A stretch of DNA of 64,000 nt from positions 32,569,209-32,633,208 of the forward strand of contig CP114482.1 in NCBI GenBank assembly GCA_027186245.1, written 5' to 3'. Shown piece by piece: positions 1 through 12,077 of the stretch (position 1 is the stretch's first letter; every line of letters starts with the position of its first letter). The notes beneath the pieces were generated by a model. The model was not told the DNA's origin, searched no databases, and saw nothing but the letters and a program-made list of their open reading frames with translations. A program made the translations under genes and the position numbers. The DNA is from Coriaria nepalensis (taxonomy: Eukaryota > Streptophyta > Magnoliopsida > Cucurbitales > Coriariaceae).

Positions 1-1198
1 ATTTGTTGCTCTGATTAAACCACTACCACCCATCGAGATAAATGCAGAGGATTCGGCGGATATGTATGTGACCCCGCCTATCATTGAGACAAAACTAGGT
101 CAAACAATGAAGAAGCGTGCTTTTGCTCTCACATCTCCTGTTATAGACACCAGGACGAAGTGAAAATATAAAAAGAAAAAGGAATTATTGGTGACACCAC
201 TTCTTACCCTAAATAAGGCTAACGATATAGCGATGCAAAAATGGCTAGAGACCAACACGGCGAAGTAATTTTTTTTTTTCTTAACTTAATTTCAAAGTTA
301 TTTTATTTCTTACATTATTTACTTGTGAGATCTTGATTTTCCTCTGTTAGGGACCCGATCATAAGATTCGAAGGCCATAAGTACAAGAAAGACTTTTTTT
401 GAGAGGATATTGCATCCTTCGTCATGGCTAGATAGTTTTGTAAGCATTCAAACCTATTTCTGAAACCTATTTTTGTATACATGAATAAATATATGAAAAA
501 GTACTTAAGTTAATTGATTGTCTTAATTGACTACTTTTTTTTTTTTTGCTTTATAGTTGCAACATGTAGATGAGTATATGTTTCTACTACAAATGAGACA
601 ACATAAGTTTAATGACTTGCTTGACTAATCCACCACTTTTTTAGATCAACTATTCCCTCACTTCCTAGATATATATTGGAAGGACACATTAAAGAACTTG
701 AAGGAGGAAGATTGAGAAAGACATGTATTTAGAGACAGCTCTCTAATGAAGTTGTACGTCGATGGTGAGGCACCTGTCACCGGAATCGTATGAAGCCACG
801 TAGACCGGCTTTACATCCCTTACAACATCAATGATGAATATTTGGCATCCTTGGTGATGGATATTCCTAAACACAATATCAATGTCATGGATCGCCTCTC
901 AAGTAGCAAATAGTATACAAAGAAGCTTTGAGATTTGCTAATTCCAATGAGCATGATGCTCCCATACTTGTTAAGGAGTGGTGGGTCTAAGTGCAGCTCT
1001 AAACCAATCAAGATCCTCATAGTCATCAGATTGCATGAGAACACGTCTATAGTAAAAGGGGATTGTGGTGTGTATATGTTGAAATATCTACAATATCACC
1101 ATGCATATTTAGATGTAAAGCTCATTTGTGATAACCGTATGGCTCTTTTTCGCTGTCAGATAGCATGCGACATTTATCAAAGATATATAAACATTTGA
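1..1198 (+). pseudogene. Ulp1-like C48 cysteine protease relic from a Mutator-like element
   Basis: Several plus-strand segments in shifting frames resemble the Ulp1/SENP-type protease (peptidase C48) that many plant Mutator-like elements carry. The clearest piece (935-1198) contains GDCGVYMLKYL, the family's catalytic-cysteine block, followed by a basic helix ending in ACDIYQRYI. Just upstream, after the HVDRLYIPYNINDEY segment (about 798-840), the position where the family normally has His-Trp reads Tyr-Leu, so the catalytic histidine seems lost. In-frame stops occur near 160 and 910. The 5' end lies outside the window. It converges on the transposase relic at 2047-4361, and the two probably belonged to one element. 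I see no sign that it is expressed; it could be part of an unrelated C48-carrying element. Confidence 0.6.
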
Positions 1199-1321
1199 CA
1201 CTAAAAGTATATAAGTTAGTTTATATGCAGTTGTAATTTGATATATTAATATATGATATTTTGATTTATAAGTTTGATATATTTTATAAGCTTTATATAT
1301 ATGATAGTTTGATTAATAAAG

Positions 1322-1640
1322 ATCTCTCACCTCCAAAACCGATGGCTCGATGGGTAGTTCTATCTCCCATCGAGCCATCGGTTTTAGAGGTCAGAGACTT
1401 AAACCTTAATTGTTAGCTGACCTCTAAAATTGATGGCTTGATATGAGATCCGGCTACCCATCGAGCCATTGGTTTAAGTCTCTAACCTTCAAAATCGATG
1501 GCTCGATGGATAGTCAAATCTCCCATCATGCCATCAATTTTTGAGGTCAGAGACTTAAGCTGATGCTCGATGGGATATCTGACCACCCATCAAGATTCAT
1601 TAAGATTTTGACTTTGATGGCTCTACAGTCCAATTTTTTC
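1322..1640. repeat. Array of imperfect palindromes (left array)
   Basis: Three to four units of about 60-80 bp, each an inverted repeat built on the words CCGATGGCTCGATGGG and its complement. The best unit has 25-bp arms at 1330-1354 and 1366-1390 that match at 24 of 25 positions around an 11-base loop. Further, more worn units lie at about 1420-1476, 1486-1545 and 1558-1600. Related units recur at 4560-4810. The array sits between the converging protease and transposase relics. Any transcript would fold into a row of hairpins. This could be a subterminal repeat of the Mutator-like element or an independent repeat. Confidence 0.8.
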
Positions 1641-2046
1641 ATCAAGATTCAATTCAGAATTAGAAAAATAGAAGTGTCATAATGTAACAAGAAAAATAAG
1701 TAATTTATTAATTTACCCAAAAGACAAAACTCAGATGTAATTTATTCATCAAGATTACAATGACAAGAGGAAACATGATTACCTATAACCCAAATTACAA
1801 CGTATTTTCAACGAGTGGTATTGAAATCAGATTCTGAAAAGTCAGCCTGTTGTGTCCAAGACTACCATAAAACTCCACACTTTCTTCTCCTTCGTGTTTG
1901 TTTTCCAGTCGAAGGTATACGTTTATTCCTGGGCCTTCCACCCGGTCAATGCATGTTAGGTGGTAGAATAACAATTGATTAGAGCCTCTTGTCACATTCC
2001 CACTTGCTTGTCGATAGTGTAGGATAAATTGATTTTGTATACTTCC

Positions 2047-4361
2047 TCACACAATGCATAGATGCAATTGCGATGTTGTATCATAGCTGCAATAGGCATG
2101 AGCAAACGTTATCTTATTCAAGTCAAACATCCGACATGTGTAACTCCTCCTTCCTAAATCGACCAAAGTAATATCATTGTTACCTATCACTTTGTACGCA
2201 TCATTATTCACTCTCTCAACCTGCATATTAGAGGCTTCATTTTTTTTTAGCCTTAGCACTTCCTCTACCTTAGGAAGACATTGCTTGTTATGCTGATTAG
2301 TTGCTTCTCTTTGAGTGTTGAACCAAATCATCATCATCTTCCTGATACTATCGAGCAAGGCAATAATTAGATATTCATGTGCTTCCTTCAATGAGGCATT
2401 TTGTGACTCGGAAATGTTATTTGTCATGATATCAAATCGACGACCCTTGATATGAGATCTTGACCAATTTTCAAATTTGGCCCTCTCTAAGTAGCTTGCC
2501 ACACCAAGATGCCAAGCTATCATCTCATGGAAGTATTGGCTGAATTCTTTAACCATGTATATTCTGGCTACACTATAGAATACCGAAATAAGTCAACCAC
2601 ACTTATTCCCAGGGTTCCCGAAATAAGTCAATTCTTTTTTATATTATTCCCAAGGTTCCACATGCATGCACCGTGCTCTGCATGAGTATAAATTAGGTAC
2701 AACATTTTCAATTCTCTATGATCGATCTGATACAAACACCAATTTGGGAGCATCAGGGATTCTTTCCTGTAGCCTAGTCAAGAACCAAGACTAGGACGCT
2801 ATGTTCTCCAAGTCTGCTACACATCATGCCATCGAATAAAGTTGTTTATTGTCATCCGTTGTAGTTGCAGTTAGAAGCATGCCCTTGTATTTAGACTTCA
2901 AAAAGGTCACATCAATACCAATATCCTTTCGCATGAACTGAAATCCACCAATGGAAGCTCCAAAAGCCATGAAAAAAATACAAAAACTGACCATCTTCAT
3001 CCATCACCATTTCTATTACAGTTCTCAAATCAACCACTTTCAGGATGGCTACATACCTTGGCAACACTCTATAGCTCTCCTTGGTTGTACCCTTAATAAG
3101 ATCACGCGCAATAGTCTTCACTTTCCATGCCTTCTAATAAGTAATATCTACCTTGAGATCATTAAGGGCCATTATTTTTATCATTGTCGGGTTGGGACCC
3201 TCGTTACACCTCTTAAGTGTATTGTACACATGTCATCCAATTATAGATCAAATTGCTTGCTGATTTCTATTGTTCCTAAATTGAAATGAACATGTGTGCT
3301 CATCATAGTAAGATCACATTTGGAAAAATGAAGAATCTTTTTTCTTAGTAGCGCAGAACCACCACTGACTGTTTGGGTTAACACAAATGATAACATATGT
3401 AATCTTATTCAACTTCTTCACCTTGAAATCTTTATTGTTTTGGATCAAATGCATATATACTTTTATATTTAGATCAGTCTTCGAGGGAAATAACTGATCA
3501 CAATAAAACTTCCTTGGGCATGATTCATCGAATCAATCAGTACTAAATAGCTTCCAACACTGGAATGCTTGATAGACAGTGCAACAACCAGAGTAGGAAA
3601 GGGAAAAACATTAGCATATTCACCATTACTCTCTTCATCAATTTCAGGTTAAGGTTGTGTCAAGTTCTGAACATGGAATATAGAATTCTGGTAATCTGGA
3701 GCAAACAAAGCATCGAGTATATGGGAGGTAAGTACTACACCACAAAGTAGTCATCCGGGATCATGACTGGTAAGTCATGGTCGACACCGTTGATTTGACT
3801 ATTGCCACATTCTTCCATTGTTCTTTCATCATTATCATTAGCCACATCCCCATCCACATCTTGATTTTTAAAATCCAAATTTCCTTCATTATTATGATTC
3901 TCATCAGCACCAAAATCATGTACTTCAGTGGGTGAAATAACTGCATGAACATTACCAATATTATGAGCGTCGGTGAGTCTAACAATTGAAAGATAGGCAT
4001 TCGACCGGCCTCTTGGACATACGTATCATTTGTCCTCTTAGGAATCAACCTCACATATAATGGAGATCTACTTGCTTCAGAATGCAACTAGACTAAGAAA
4101 GGCTTCATTTCTTTATAAAGATGGGCACTCATATAAAGGGGATGCTGGCTTGTATGATAGTTCCAAACTAACTTCATTTCGATCAGATTCGATAGCTTCA
4201 TAGATGATATGAAATAGTTCTTTAAAACTTACGTAAGTTTCAACCGCAGCACCTATCATTACTGTTGACTCCTTCGGACAATACAAATACTTTAAGCTGG
4301 TCTCATCCTTTTTCTGTTCCCCATCATAGTATAAGCCTATAAACATTTTAGTAAAGTCCAT
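2047..4361 (-). pseudogene. MuDR-type (MULE) transposase relic
   Basis: Read leftward from 4361, the fragments match successive parts of a MuDR/MULE transposase. 4113-4361 is an N-terminal segment of the kind that precedes plant MULE transposases. 3761-4087 contains SRSPLYVRLIPKR. 2912-3121 contains ARDLIKGTTKESY, RVLPRY and FLYFFHGFWSF, a conserved stretch leading into the transposase core. 2047-2556 holds NISESQNASLKEA, PKVEEVL and a SWIM-like zinc region, YTCRMFDLNKITFAHAYC. Frameshifts and stops separate the pieces, so no full protein can be made. The 1641-2046 stretch downstream holds only a 66-codon minus-strand frame (1795-1995) that I do not recognise. Family assignment is firm; subgroup is not. 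Confidence 0.75.
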
Positions 4362-4439
4362 TCCTGAAAAAGAAAAATTATTTCAAATCAGTATCTTAAT
4401 TATACTAACATATCATAAACAAATGACCTGTTGATATAT

Positions 4440-4980
4440 TAACATTCAAAGCATCATAAAAAAAACAAACCCTTAGAGCAAAATGGGTCAATCATTTATA
4501 TCAACGGGTCGGATAAAACTAAATCATTAACATCAATGGTTAAGTGTTTTATGACCCGTTGATATATCAGTGGTCCCATCGATTTTGCAGGTCAAAGACT
4601 AAAACCGATGACTCGATGGGTGAACTGACTGCCCATTGAACCATCAATTTTAGAGGTCAGTGACTTAAGACTCTAATCTCCAAAACCGATGGCTTGATTG
4701 GTAGTTAGATCTCCCATTAAGTCATCGATTGTAAGAGTCAGAGAATTAAACCAATGGCTTGATGAGAGATCTTACTACTCATCAAGCCATTGGTTTGGGA
4801 GGTCAGAAACTACTTAAGATAAGTTTTATGAACCGTTGATATCAATAGACTATAATGTACTGAATCATTGACTACAATGGGTGCGTTTTCTAACTCGTTC
4901 ATATAAACAGTCCATAATGTAAATAACCGTTGATATAAATGGGTGATTACTACTAGACCATTGATATCTCAACGAGTCCT
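4440..4980. repeat. Palindrome array plus CGTTGATAT repeats (right array)
   Basis: Two interleaved repeat types. One is the palindromic unit also seen at 1322-1640, in three copies at about 4596-4668, 4676-4745 and 4746-4803. The last has arms AACCAATGGCTTGATGAG and CTCATCAAGCCATTGGTTT. The other is a dispersed short word, CCGTTGATAT or its near complement, occurring at about 4430, 4555, 4832, 4926 and 4960 in both orientations. This looks like a subterminal region of the transposon whose transposase ends at 4361, where such elements often carry direct and inverted short repeats. No terminal inverted repeat could be fixed. Confidence 0.65.
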
Positions 4981-5586
4981 TATGTTCTAACTCTATTGAG
5001 AGTTTAAGGAGTGTGTAAATTTGGAAATCTCAGCTTGTTCGCACATTAAAAAGAAGAAAACAAAACAACAGAAGATAACAAAAACACTAATCAATATTTT
5101 TGAAATATATCAAATTGCTTAAAAAAAAAGTCAAGAGTGAAGTACCAATGTAACATTCGTTAATGTATCTGACAAAGTGAATATTCGTTGATGAATGATC
5201 TGAAGAATAATCCGTTGAAAAATGATGAAAAATCAACATGATGTAGAAAAAGGAATGCAAAAGAAGAAGAAAAGTTTTTGTTAAAGCGAAAGGTTAGATT
5301 CATAATTTTAATATTTTATTTATTTTTTATTCGTAATTTTAATATTTTATTTATTTTTCTTAATACATTAATAAATAAGAAAGAATATTTAATAAATAAG
5401 CATCGTATTTGAATATCTCATAAAAAATTATCTCTGACTTACTGGTTTATCAAATCGCCCCATTCTTCTTAATTAGAGCATTCCTCTTCTATTCTCTTCT
5501 TCTTTCTTCACTTCACACGAGTAGGGCTTCAGGCACTCCTAAGCGCAACAATGGTTCGTCAATAACTGATCAATTTCGCACAATGT
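4981..5586. other. AT-rich spacer without a recognisable gene
   Basis: About 600 bp of AT-rich sequence between the Mutator-like remains and the first gypsy polyprotein. It includes a short direct duplication of TTCATAATTTTAATATTTTATTTATT near 5300-5355 and a pyrimidine-rich stretch at 5460-5520. I see no supported coding region and no boundary of the gypsy element (no LTR or primer-binding site). Confidence 0.5.
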
Positions 5587-8500
5587 TTGCTTCGTCATCA
5601 AGTTAAATGGATATTTTCAGTCAATCAAAGTCATCAAGATCTTCAAGACAGATGTTTTCCAAAATTGCATGTTGGTGGACCATTAGATGTTTATGAGGAT
5701 CCATACAGACTTTCACTGAGACGACAACATAGAAATTCTTTTGACAGAAACAAGGTCTCACTATTACTCAATAGAAATTGCGTATGAAGTCTCTAGAAAC
5801 CAAAATGTGAGTACGGCCCTTGCTGATGCATTTCAGCACGGTGATTACCGAAACATGCATTTCAGTAGGAAGAATATTGAGTTGGAAAGTCCCAAGACTC
5901 CAAAAAGGAATGTACAATTATGTGAAGGAATTGAAGAAGTGGGCTATCTTGAGTCGTTGCCAAAAATTTCAGCAATGTATGATCTATATTTTCTTTCTTT
6001 ACCTCTGACTAATGAAAAACTTTTACCTTATGTGATGTGGGCCCCAATTTTAAGGCTTAAACCCATGCCTAAGCATTTAAAAGATGTCTATTTGGGAGAA
6101 AAAGACATGTTGCCTATAATCACTGCAAGAGATCTCACAAAATTGGAAGAGGAGAAGCTCATTCATGTATTGAGAGATCATAAAATGGCTATTGGTTGGA
6201 CAATAGCTGACATAAAAGGAATCAACCCATCTATGTGTATGCATCGAGGAGGGCACAAAACCAATGAGAGGCTAAATGTCAATTGAACCTCCCCATGATG
6301 GAAGTTATGAAGAAGGAAATTTTGAGATTATTAGATATTGGGGTGATTTATCCAATTTTAGATAGCAAGTGGGTGGTGAGCCCAATCCAAGTCGTTCCAC
6401 AAACATTTGGCATTACTATGGTGAAAAATGAAGAGAATGAATTAGTACCAACCCATGTTCAATGCTCTTACCACTTTCCAATGGTGTATGGTTAGTATAT
6501 TTTTAGATTATGTTGAAAGCGTCATAGAGGCTTTTATGGATAATTTTAGTGTCTATGGTGATTCTTTTAATAGATGTTTAAGCAACCTTACACTTGTTCT
6601 TAAGCGATGTATGGAATCTAATCTTATACTTAATTGGGGAAAATGTCATTTTATGGTAGATCAAGGTATAGTTTTTTGTCATATTATATCTGCTGAGGGA
6701 ATATAAGTCGATAAATCTAAGATTGATTTTATACGTTACTTACCACCTCCCACAAGTGTGTGGGATTCTGTTCTTTTCTTAGACATGCAAGTTTTAATTA
6801 GAGATTTATTAAGGAATTTTCAAAAATTGCCAAACCTTTATGCAAATTGTTACAGAATGAGGTAGTTTTTGAATTCATTGCAAAATGCAAAGAGGCTTTT
6901 GATAAGCTTGAGGAGCTATTGACTGTGGCATCCATTATGCAACCACCTGCTTGGAGCCATCCATTTGAGTTAATGTATGATGCAAGAGATTATGTCGTAG
7001 GGACTGTATTGGGACAACGAGTTGGGAAGATTCCTCATGCCATTTACTATGCATCATGAACCTTGAATGATGCACAACTTAACAACTCCACAATTAAGAA
7101 AGAGTTATTGGCAGTCATTTTTGCTTTAGAAAAAAATAATTCTTATCTAATTGGCACTAAAGTAATTGTATTTTCTGATCATGCAGCTCTTAGGTACTTG
7201 CTCACATAGAAGGATGCTAAACCGAGACTTATAAGATGGATACTTCTATTTCAAGAATTTGATTTGGAAATCAAAGATTAAAAGGGAAGCAAAAATGTAG
7301 TTGCAGACAAAAATGTAGTTGCAGACCACCTAAGCCATCTTATTCATGATCAAGATGCCCTTCCTTTACAAGAAACTTTTCCCGATGAGCAATTACTCTC
7401 TTTGATAACTTCAATTCCTTAGTATGTTGACATCGTGAATTACTTTGTTTTCAAGAAAATGTCCAATGATCTAACTCGTGCTCGAAAAGATAAGTTGAAG
7501 AAAACTGCAAAGCAATATATCTGTGATGAACCATATTTGTGAAAATAGTTTGTCGATCAATTGATTAGAAGGTGTGTGTCTGATTTTGAATTTACATCTA
7601 TACTAACTTTCTATCATTCTAATGGATGTGGTGGAAATTTTGGAGCAAAATAGACCGCCCTTAAAGTACTTGTAAGTCATGTGACCATTGTCAAAGAACA
7701 TGTAACTTAGGTCCACGAAATCAAATGCCTCAAACACCCATACTTGTAGTTAAAATTTTTGAAGTTTTGGGGTATAGATTTTATGGGACCTTTTCCTTCC
7801 TCATATGGTAATCTGTACATTCTACTTGTTGTTGATTATGTGTTGAAATGAGTGAAAGAAAAAGCCACTCAAACTAACGAGTCTAAAGTGGTTGTAGATT
7901 TTGTGAAAGCTTCTATCTTTACATTCTTTGAATGTCGAGAGCTATAATTAGAAATGGAGGTATCCATTTTAATATCTGGTCATTTGAAGCTTTATTGATT
8001 AAATACAACATTACACATGAGGTCTCCATGCCATACCATTCACAAACCAGTGGACAGGTTGAACTCTCAAACCGAGAAGTCAAATCCATTTTAGAGAAGA
8101 CTGTGAATCCTAATAGGAAGGATGGGAGCTTATGCCTTGATGATGCACTTTGGGCATATAGGATGGCATTAAAACACCAATTGGAATGTCACCATTTCGT
8201 CTTGTGTATAGGAAAGCATGCCACCTACCGGTTGAGTTAGAGGACAAGGCATTTTGGGTAGTAAAGCAATATAACATAAAGCTGGGCACCGCAAGTGAAG
8301 AAATGAAACTTCATTTGAATGAAATTGAGGAGATTAGAAATGATGCCTATGAGAGTTCATAAATTTATAGGGAGAAAACTAAGGCCTTCCATGATAAGAT
8401 GATTCAACCGAAGAATTTTATAGTTGGACAAAAAGTTCTTCTATTCTATTCCCGCCTTAAATTATTTCTAGGTAAGTTATGTTCTCATTGGATTGGACCT

Positions 8501-8640
8501 TTTATTGTTACTAATATGTTTCCTCATGGTTCAGTCAAAATTCAAAACTTAGATACAAGGAAGGAGTTCAAAGTGAATGTTCAAAGTGAATGGGCATAGA
8601 TTGAAACCATATTATGGCTCATTTGAGATGGAAAATGTGG
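5587..8640 (+). pseudogene. Ty3/gypsy polyprotein relic (Athila/Tat-like)
   Basis: Plus-strand fragments follow the gypsy pol order. 5741-6286 carries LPIITARDL and DHKMAIGWTIADIKGINPS, the region just before reverse transcriptase. 6283-6495 begins RT (ILRLLDIGVIYPILDSKWV). 6455-6706 resumes at TTFQWCMVSIF and LTLVLKRC, so the middle of RT, with the palm's first catalytic part, is deleted. The metal-binding box reads FMDN instead of FMDD. RNase H follows at 6847-7350, and integrase at about 7600-8240 with WGIDFMGPF and [17 protein letters not shown]. Stops and frameshifts are common. The tail after integrase continues to about 8640. The integrase wording resembles Athila/Tat elements, which is a judgement by eye. 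Confidence 0.8.
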
Positions 8641-10295
8641 AAGCGATATTTATTCACGGTCCTGAAAGTCTTATTAGATGAAAGAGACTGAAAGTTAGGC
8701 TAAGGGCTGTAAACGAAGCACTAAATGGGAGACAACCTATCCATATTTGTTTTTCTTTCCCTTTACTCTTTCATTTTAAATTTTGAATTTTCCATATTTT
8801 CTTTTTATCTACACTTGATCTTCTTATTCGAAAAATCAATTTTACATTGAAGACAATGTAAAGATTAAGTGTGGGGGGAAAGATTTTGATTTTTAAATTT
8901 ATTTTTTAGAAAAAAAAAACTTGTTTTAAATTTATTTATAAAAAAAACTTGTTTTGTTTTGTTTTGTTCTATTTTGTTTTGTTTTGTTGTGTCCTCAGGT
9001 GCTTTCCAACAACCATGATGAGACCAGACTTTATTTTTATAGCTTTGATTGATGATGAACATTTATTTAGATCAAGTTATTATTCTTTGGTTAATATATT
9101 TCTATGATAATTATACTCAACTCTTTATGCACAATAGCCTTGTCTTTTGATGTTTGGATATACCTGTTAGGATAAGTAAAATGCTTATATTTCCTTACAT
9201 TGAATAATATTATTTGAGTTTAACAGGCAGTGTTAAATATTAGAACTTTATTAGAGGATTATCGAAGCGAACAGTTGATCGAGCACCACTTATAAAATGA
9301 TAAAGGCGCTAGAATTTACCAACATTGCCAATTAGCCAATGTTCCTCTTTGATGTTCTTACGAGAACATCCCCCTAATAAGCCAATTTGAGCCTGCATTT
9401 TACTCTTTCTTTGTTAACTATGTCTTCGTACTTTTTAGCCATAGTATAGTTATATCATCACCCTTATTTTAAAAGTGAATTGGAGTTAAGACTAAAGAGA
9501 CTTCTTTCTTGCATGGGGGATTATTTATCTCTATAAAAACAATTATTGGTAAAACAAATCTCTAAGGCACTTGACAACCCGTATCATGGCCTTGGATAAA
9601 GGTTTGAATTACTTTCGATTTTGAAAAAAATATATAATAATAGTAAATTAATAGTTAATATGAAGAAAATGACCCAACAAAATGATATTTGGTCCATGTT
9701 AGTTGTTTTGAGTTTGAGAACGTTTGCCCTGATGATCTTAACAATATCTCGTCCAATCATACTCCATAAATCTTTAGAATCTTTGTTATATTCTATCTGT
9801 CATTTCATTTAGCAACTACCCTTAGCTCCATTACAACCGAAATAAAACATCTTTTGATTTTGGGTAGTGCCTTCGGCTAGTGGAGATTTTTCCAAAAGGA
9901 GAGCTTATGGTACTTGATTTCTTTCTACAAATTTTGATAATTATTCCTTGTAATGTTTGGTGAGTTTTTACTTCTTCCAAGTTTGCATACCTTGAATTAT
10001 GGTATTTGATTTCTTTCTACAAATTTTGATAATTATTCCTTGTAATGTTTGGTGAGTTTTTACTTCTTCCAAGTTTGCATACCTTGAATTATCATTGACA
10101 TGGGCTATTTCACACAAACATTTGAGTATGATTGTTAAAGACCTCTTAGTTTTTGAATAATAGTGGGTTTATATTAATGTTTGTTTGATTTCATTGCTAT
10201 AATCTTTTATTGTCTAAGAGATAAATTGTTGGAAGGTTAGTTTATGTTTCTTAGTCTTGCTCAAGGACTAGCAAAAGGTAAGTATGGGGGAATTT
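8641..10295 (+). mobile_element. Non-coding 3' internal region of the gypsy element
   Basis: Between the integrase relic and the probable 3' LTR lies about 1.65 kb of AT-rich DNA with no supported gene. It holds two G-runs of polypurine-tract type: GTGTGGGGGGAAAGA near 8869-8884 and AAGTATGGGGGAATT near 10280. The second follows TTGCTCAAGGACTAGC, a phrase I associate with the 3' end of plant Athila-like elements. It also contains homopolymer-like TTGTTTTGTTTTG repeats at 8945-8990 and the tandem duplication described separately. Confidence 0.5.
9907..10090. repeat. 92-bp tandem duplication
   Basis: Two adjacent copies (9907-9998 and 9999-10090) of a 92-bp unit starting ATGGTA[C/T]TTGATTTC. 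They differ by a single base by eye, so the duplication is recent compared with the decay of the surrounding element. Confidence 0.9.
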
Positions 10296-11720
10296 CGTAA
10301 GTGTTAATTTTGCATAATTTTTATATTATTTTCCCTCATAATTTTTTTAAATTTTTAAACTTCATTGGATTTTGTAGAGATTTTTGGGCAAAGAAACAAA
10401 AGAGATAGAAAAGGGACGAAATTGGAGCTAATAAATAAGTGGAGGGCTTGAAGGCAATTAAGAGAAAGTTAAAAGGTTGAATATGATTTTTGATAAATTG
10501 AAAATAATAATAATAATAATAAATAACAAAATATTTATGCAACTTAGGATTACGTAAAAAAAAAAAGGAAAGCAGCTTATTTTATGCCGCAAGAAGAACA
10601 AAGGAAAAGGAAATAAAAAAAATTATATTTATATAGAAGAAAGGAAAAAGGGGAGGCCATAGGAAGGTAGAGAAAACAAAATAAAATAAAATAAAAGAAG
10701 AAAGGAAAAGAGCAGAGGAGCAGCCGCAAGAAAAAAATAGAAGAGGAGAAAAAGCTTCGCCTTTTCCATAGATATCAATCACAATAGATGTTTTCTCCGT
10801 TTTTTTTTTTTCTTTTCTTTATTTATTTTCTTTTATGCATTTAATTTTATTTGTTATTTTAATTGTTATGGGTAGTTAATTTTCTTTTTTGTTGAGGTTG
10901 ATTTCAAAACCTTAAATATGATTTTTGATTAATTAATTTTGAATTATTTTTCATCTCTTTTGAATTATATATGTCCTATTGTTTATAGTACTTATGAATT
11001 ACTATTATATTTATTTTGGGTGCGCAACTAGATAAATAAAATAGTGATTTGATTGCTAGTTTAACCTTTTTATTTATTTTGTCAAAATACTTAGAGATAA
11101 GTAGTATAATATTTTCAATGATTATGAGATATTTTCATTTACTACATAGGGTATAACTCAAGATAAATAAACTTCATATCTACGTTTGTTTCTTAATTTA
11201 ACCCATATTTCTTATTTGATTGTTTCCATTAAATTAAATTTAGAGAGCTTCTCCTAGGCTGTTTAAGAGAAAGAGATTAAGTAAAGACCTAATCTCACTT
11301 AATGAACAAGTAAGAAAAGATTGAGATAATTGAGTTTTTTTTATTATTTTAGGGTTATTAAATTAAAAAGAAAATGAAAGATAATTTTAATTAATTTATT
11401 AGATTTTATATTTAGTGGTTGATAATGATTTATTAACCAGCTTTTTTCTTTAATTTCAATCTTTTAATTTCAATCTTTTAATTTTTATTCGTTTAAATTT
11501 TAGTCGTTTGATTTTTCTTTTCTTCATTTTATTTATCTATCTAATTCAAATCCCCCAAATTTTGATTCGTCTTTTTAGTGTCTCATTAATTAGGGTTAGT
11601 TAGGTTGTTAATTTAATTTTAATTAGGTTAGTTTAGTTAAGTCGATAACTTACAAATTAGCAACAATCTTATGCGGGAAAGACATTTGCTTCCTACTATA
11701 CTTTGCAGCAACACACTTTT
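10296..11720 (+). repeat. Probable 3' LTR of the gypsy element
   Basis: After the polypurine-like GTATGGGGGAATT the sequence starts TGTTAATTTTGCATAA and runs through AT-rich DNA with no coding potential to about 11.7 kb, where the text changes to CTTTGCAGCAACACAC. Position, length and TG start suit the 3' LTR of the element at 5587-10295. No matching 5' LTR is visible in the window, so neither end is proven. Confidence 0.4.
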
Positions 11721-11756
11721 AAGCAGGGAATTAATTAGTGCGATTTACCTCATATT

Positions 11757-12077
11757 ACACTTCCACTAAGATGTTTATATACATCAATGATCCAAATCTT
11801 GATCACTTGCATTCATAATGTTAGCGGACTGTACTATCAACCATTAATTAAAGATTACACACTTTAATATGTTGCGGATAATTTAATTCATTATTTATAA
11901 TCTTAATCTTATCGTACTAAAACAAGATTATAGTTACATAAATAAATTTGGAATTTTCTGATATTTATACATATTATTCAATAATAACACAATCAAACAT
12001 TTATATAGAAAAATGTCACTTTTATTAATTTCATAAAATTATATTTATTACATGTTTTTAGGGCATCATATCTAACA
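11757..12077 (-). repeat. Truncated copia-type LTR fragment
   Basis: About 320 bp closely matching the right-hand part of the solo LTR at 16258-18353, from CCACTAAGATGTTTAT to the terminus GGGCATCATATCTAACA. The same family occurs at 46933 and 56967. Only the part that is 5' in the element's own orientation (minus strand) remains. The left edge is an abrupt truncation against the gypsy LTR-like DNA. Confidence 0.75.

Noticed and set aside
4440..4980. CRISPR-like look of regularly repeated short words
   Set aside because: Units are palindromic, of uneven spacing and unlike each other, in a plant nuclear setting; no cas genes.
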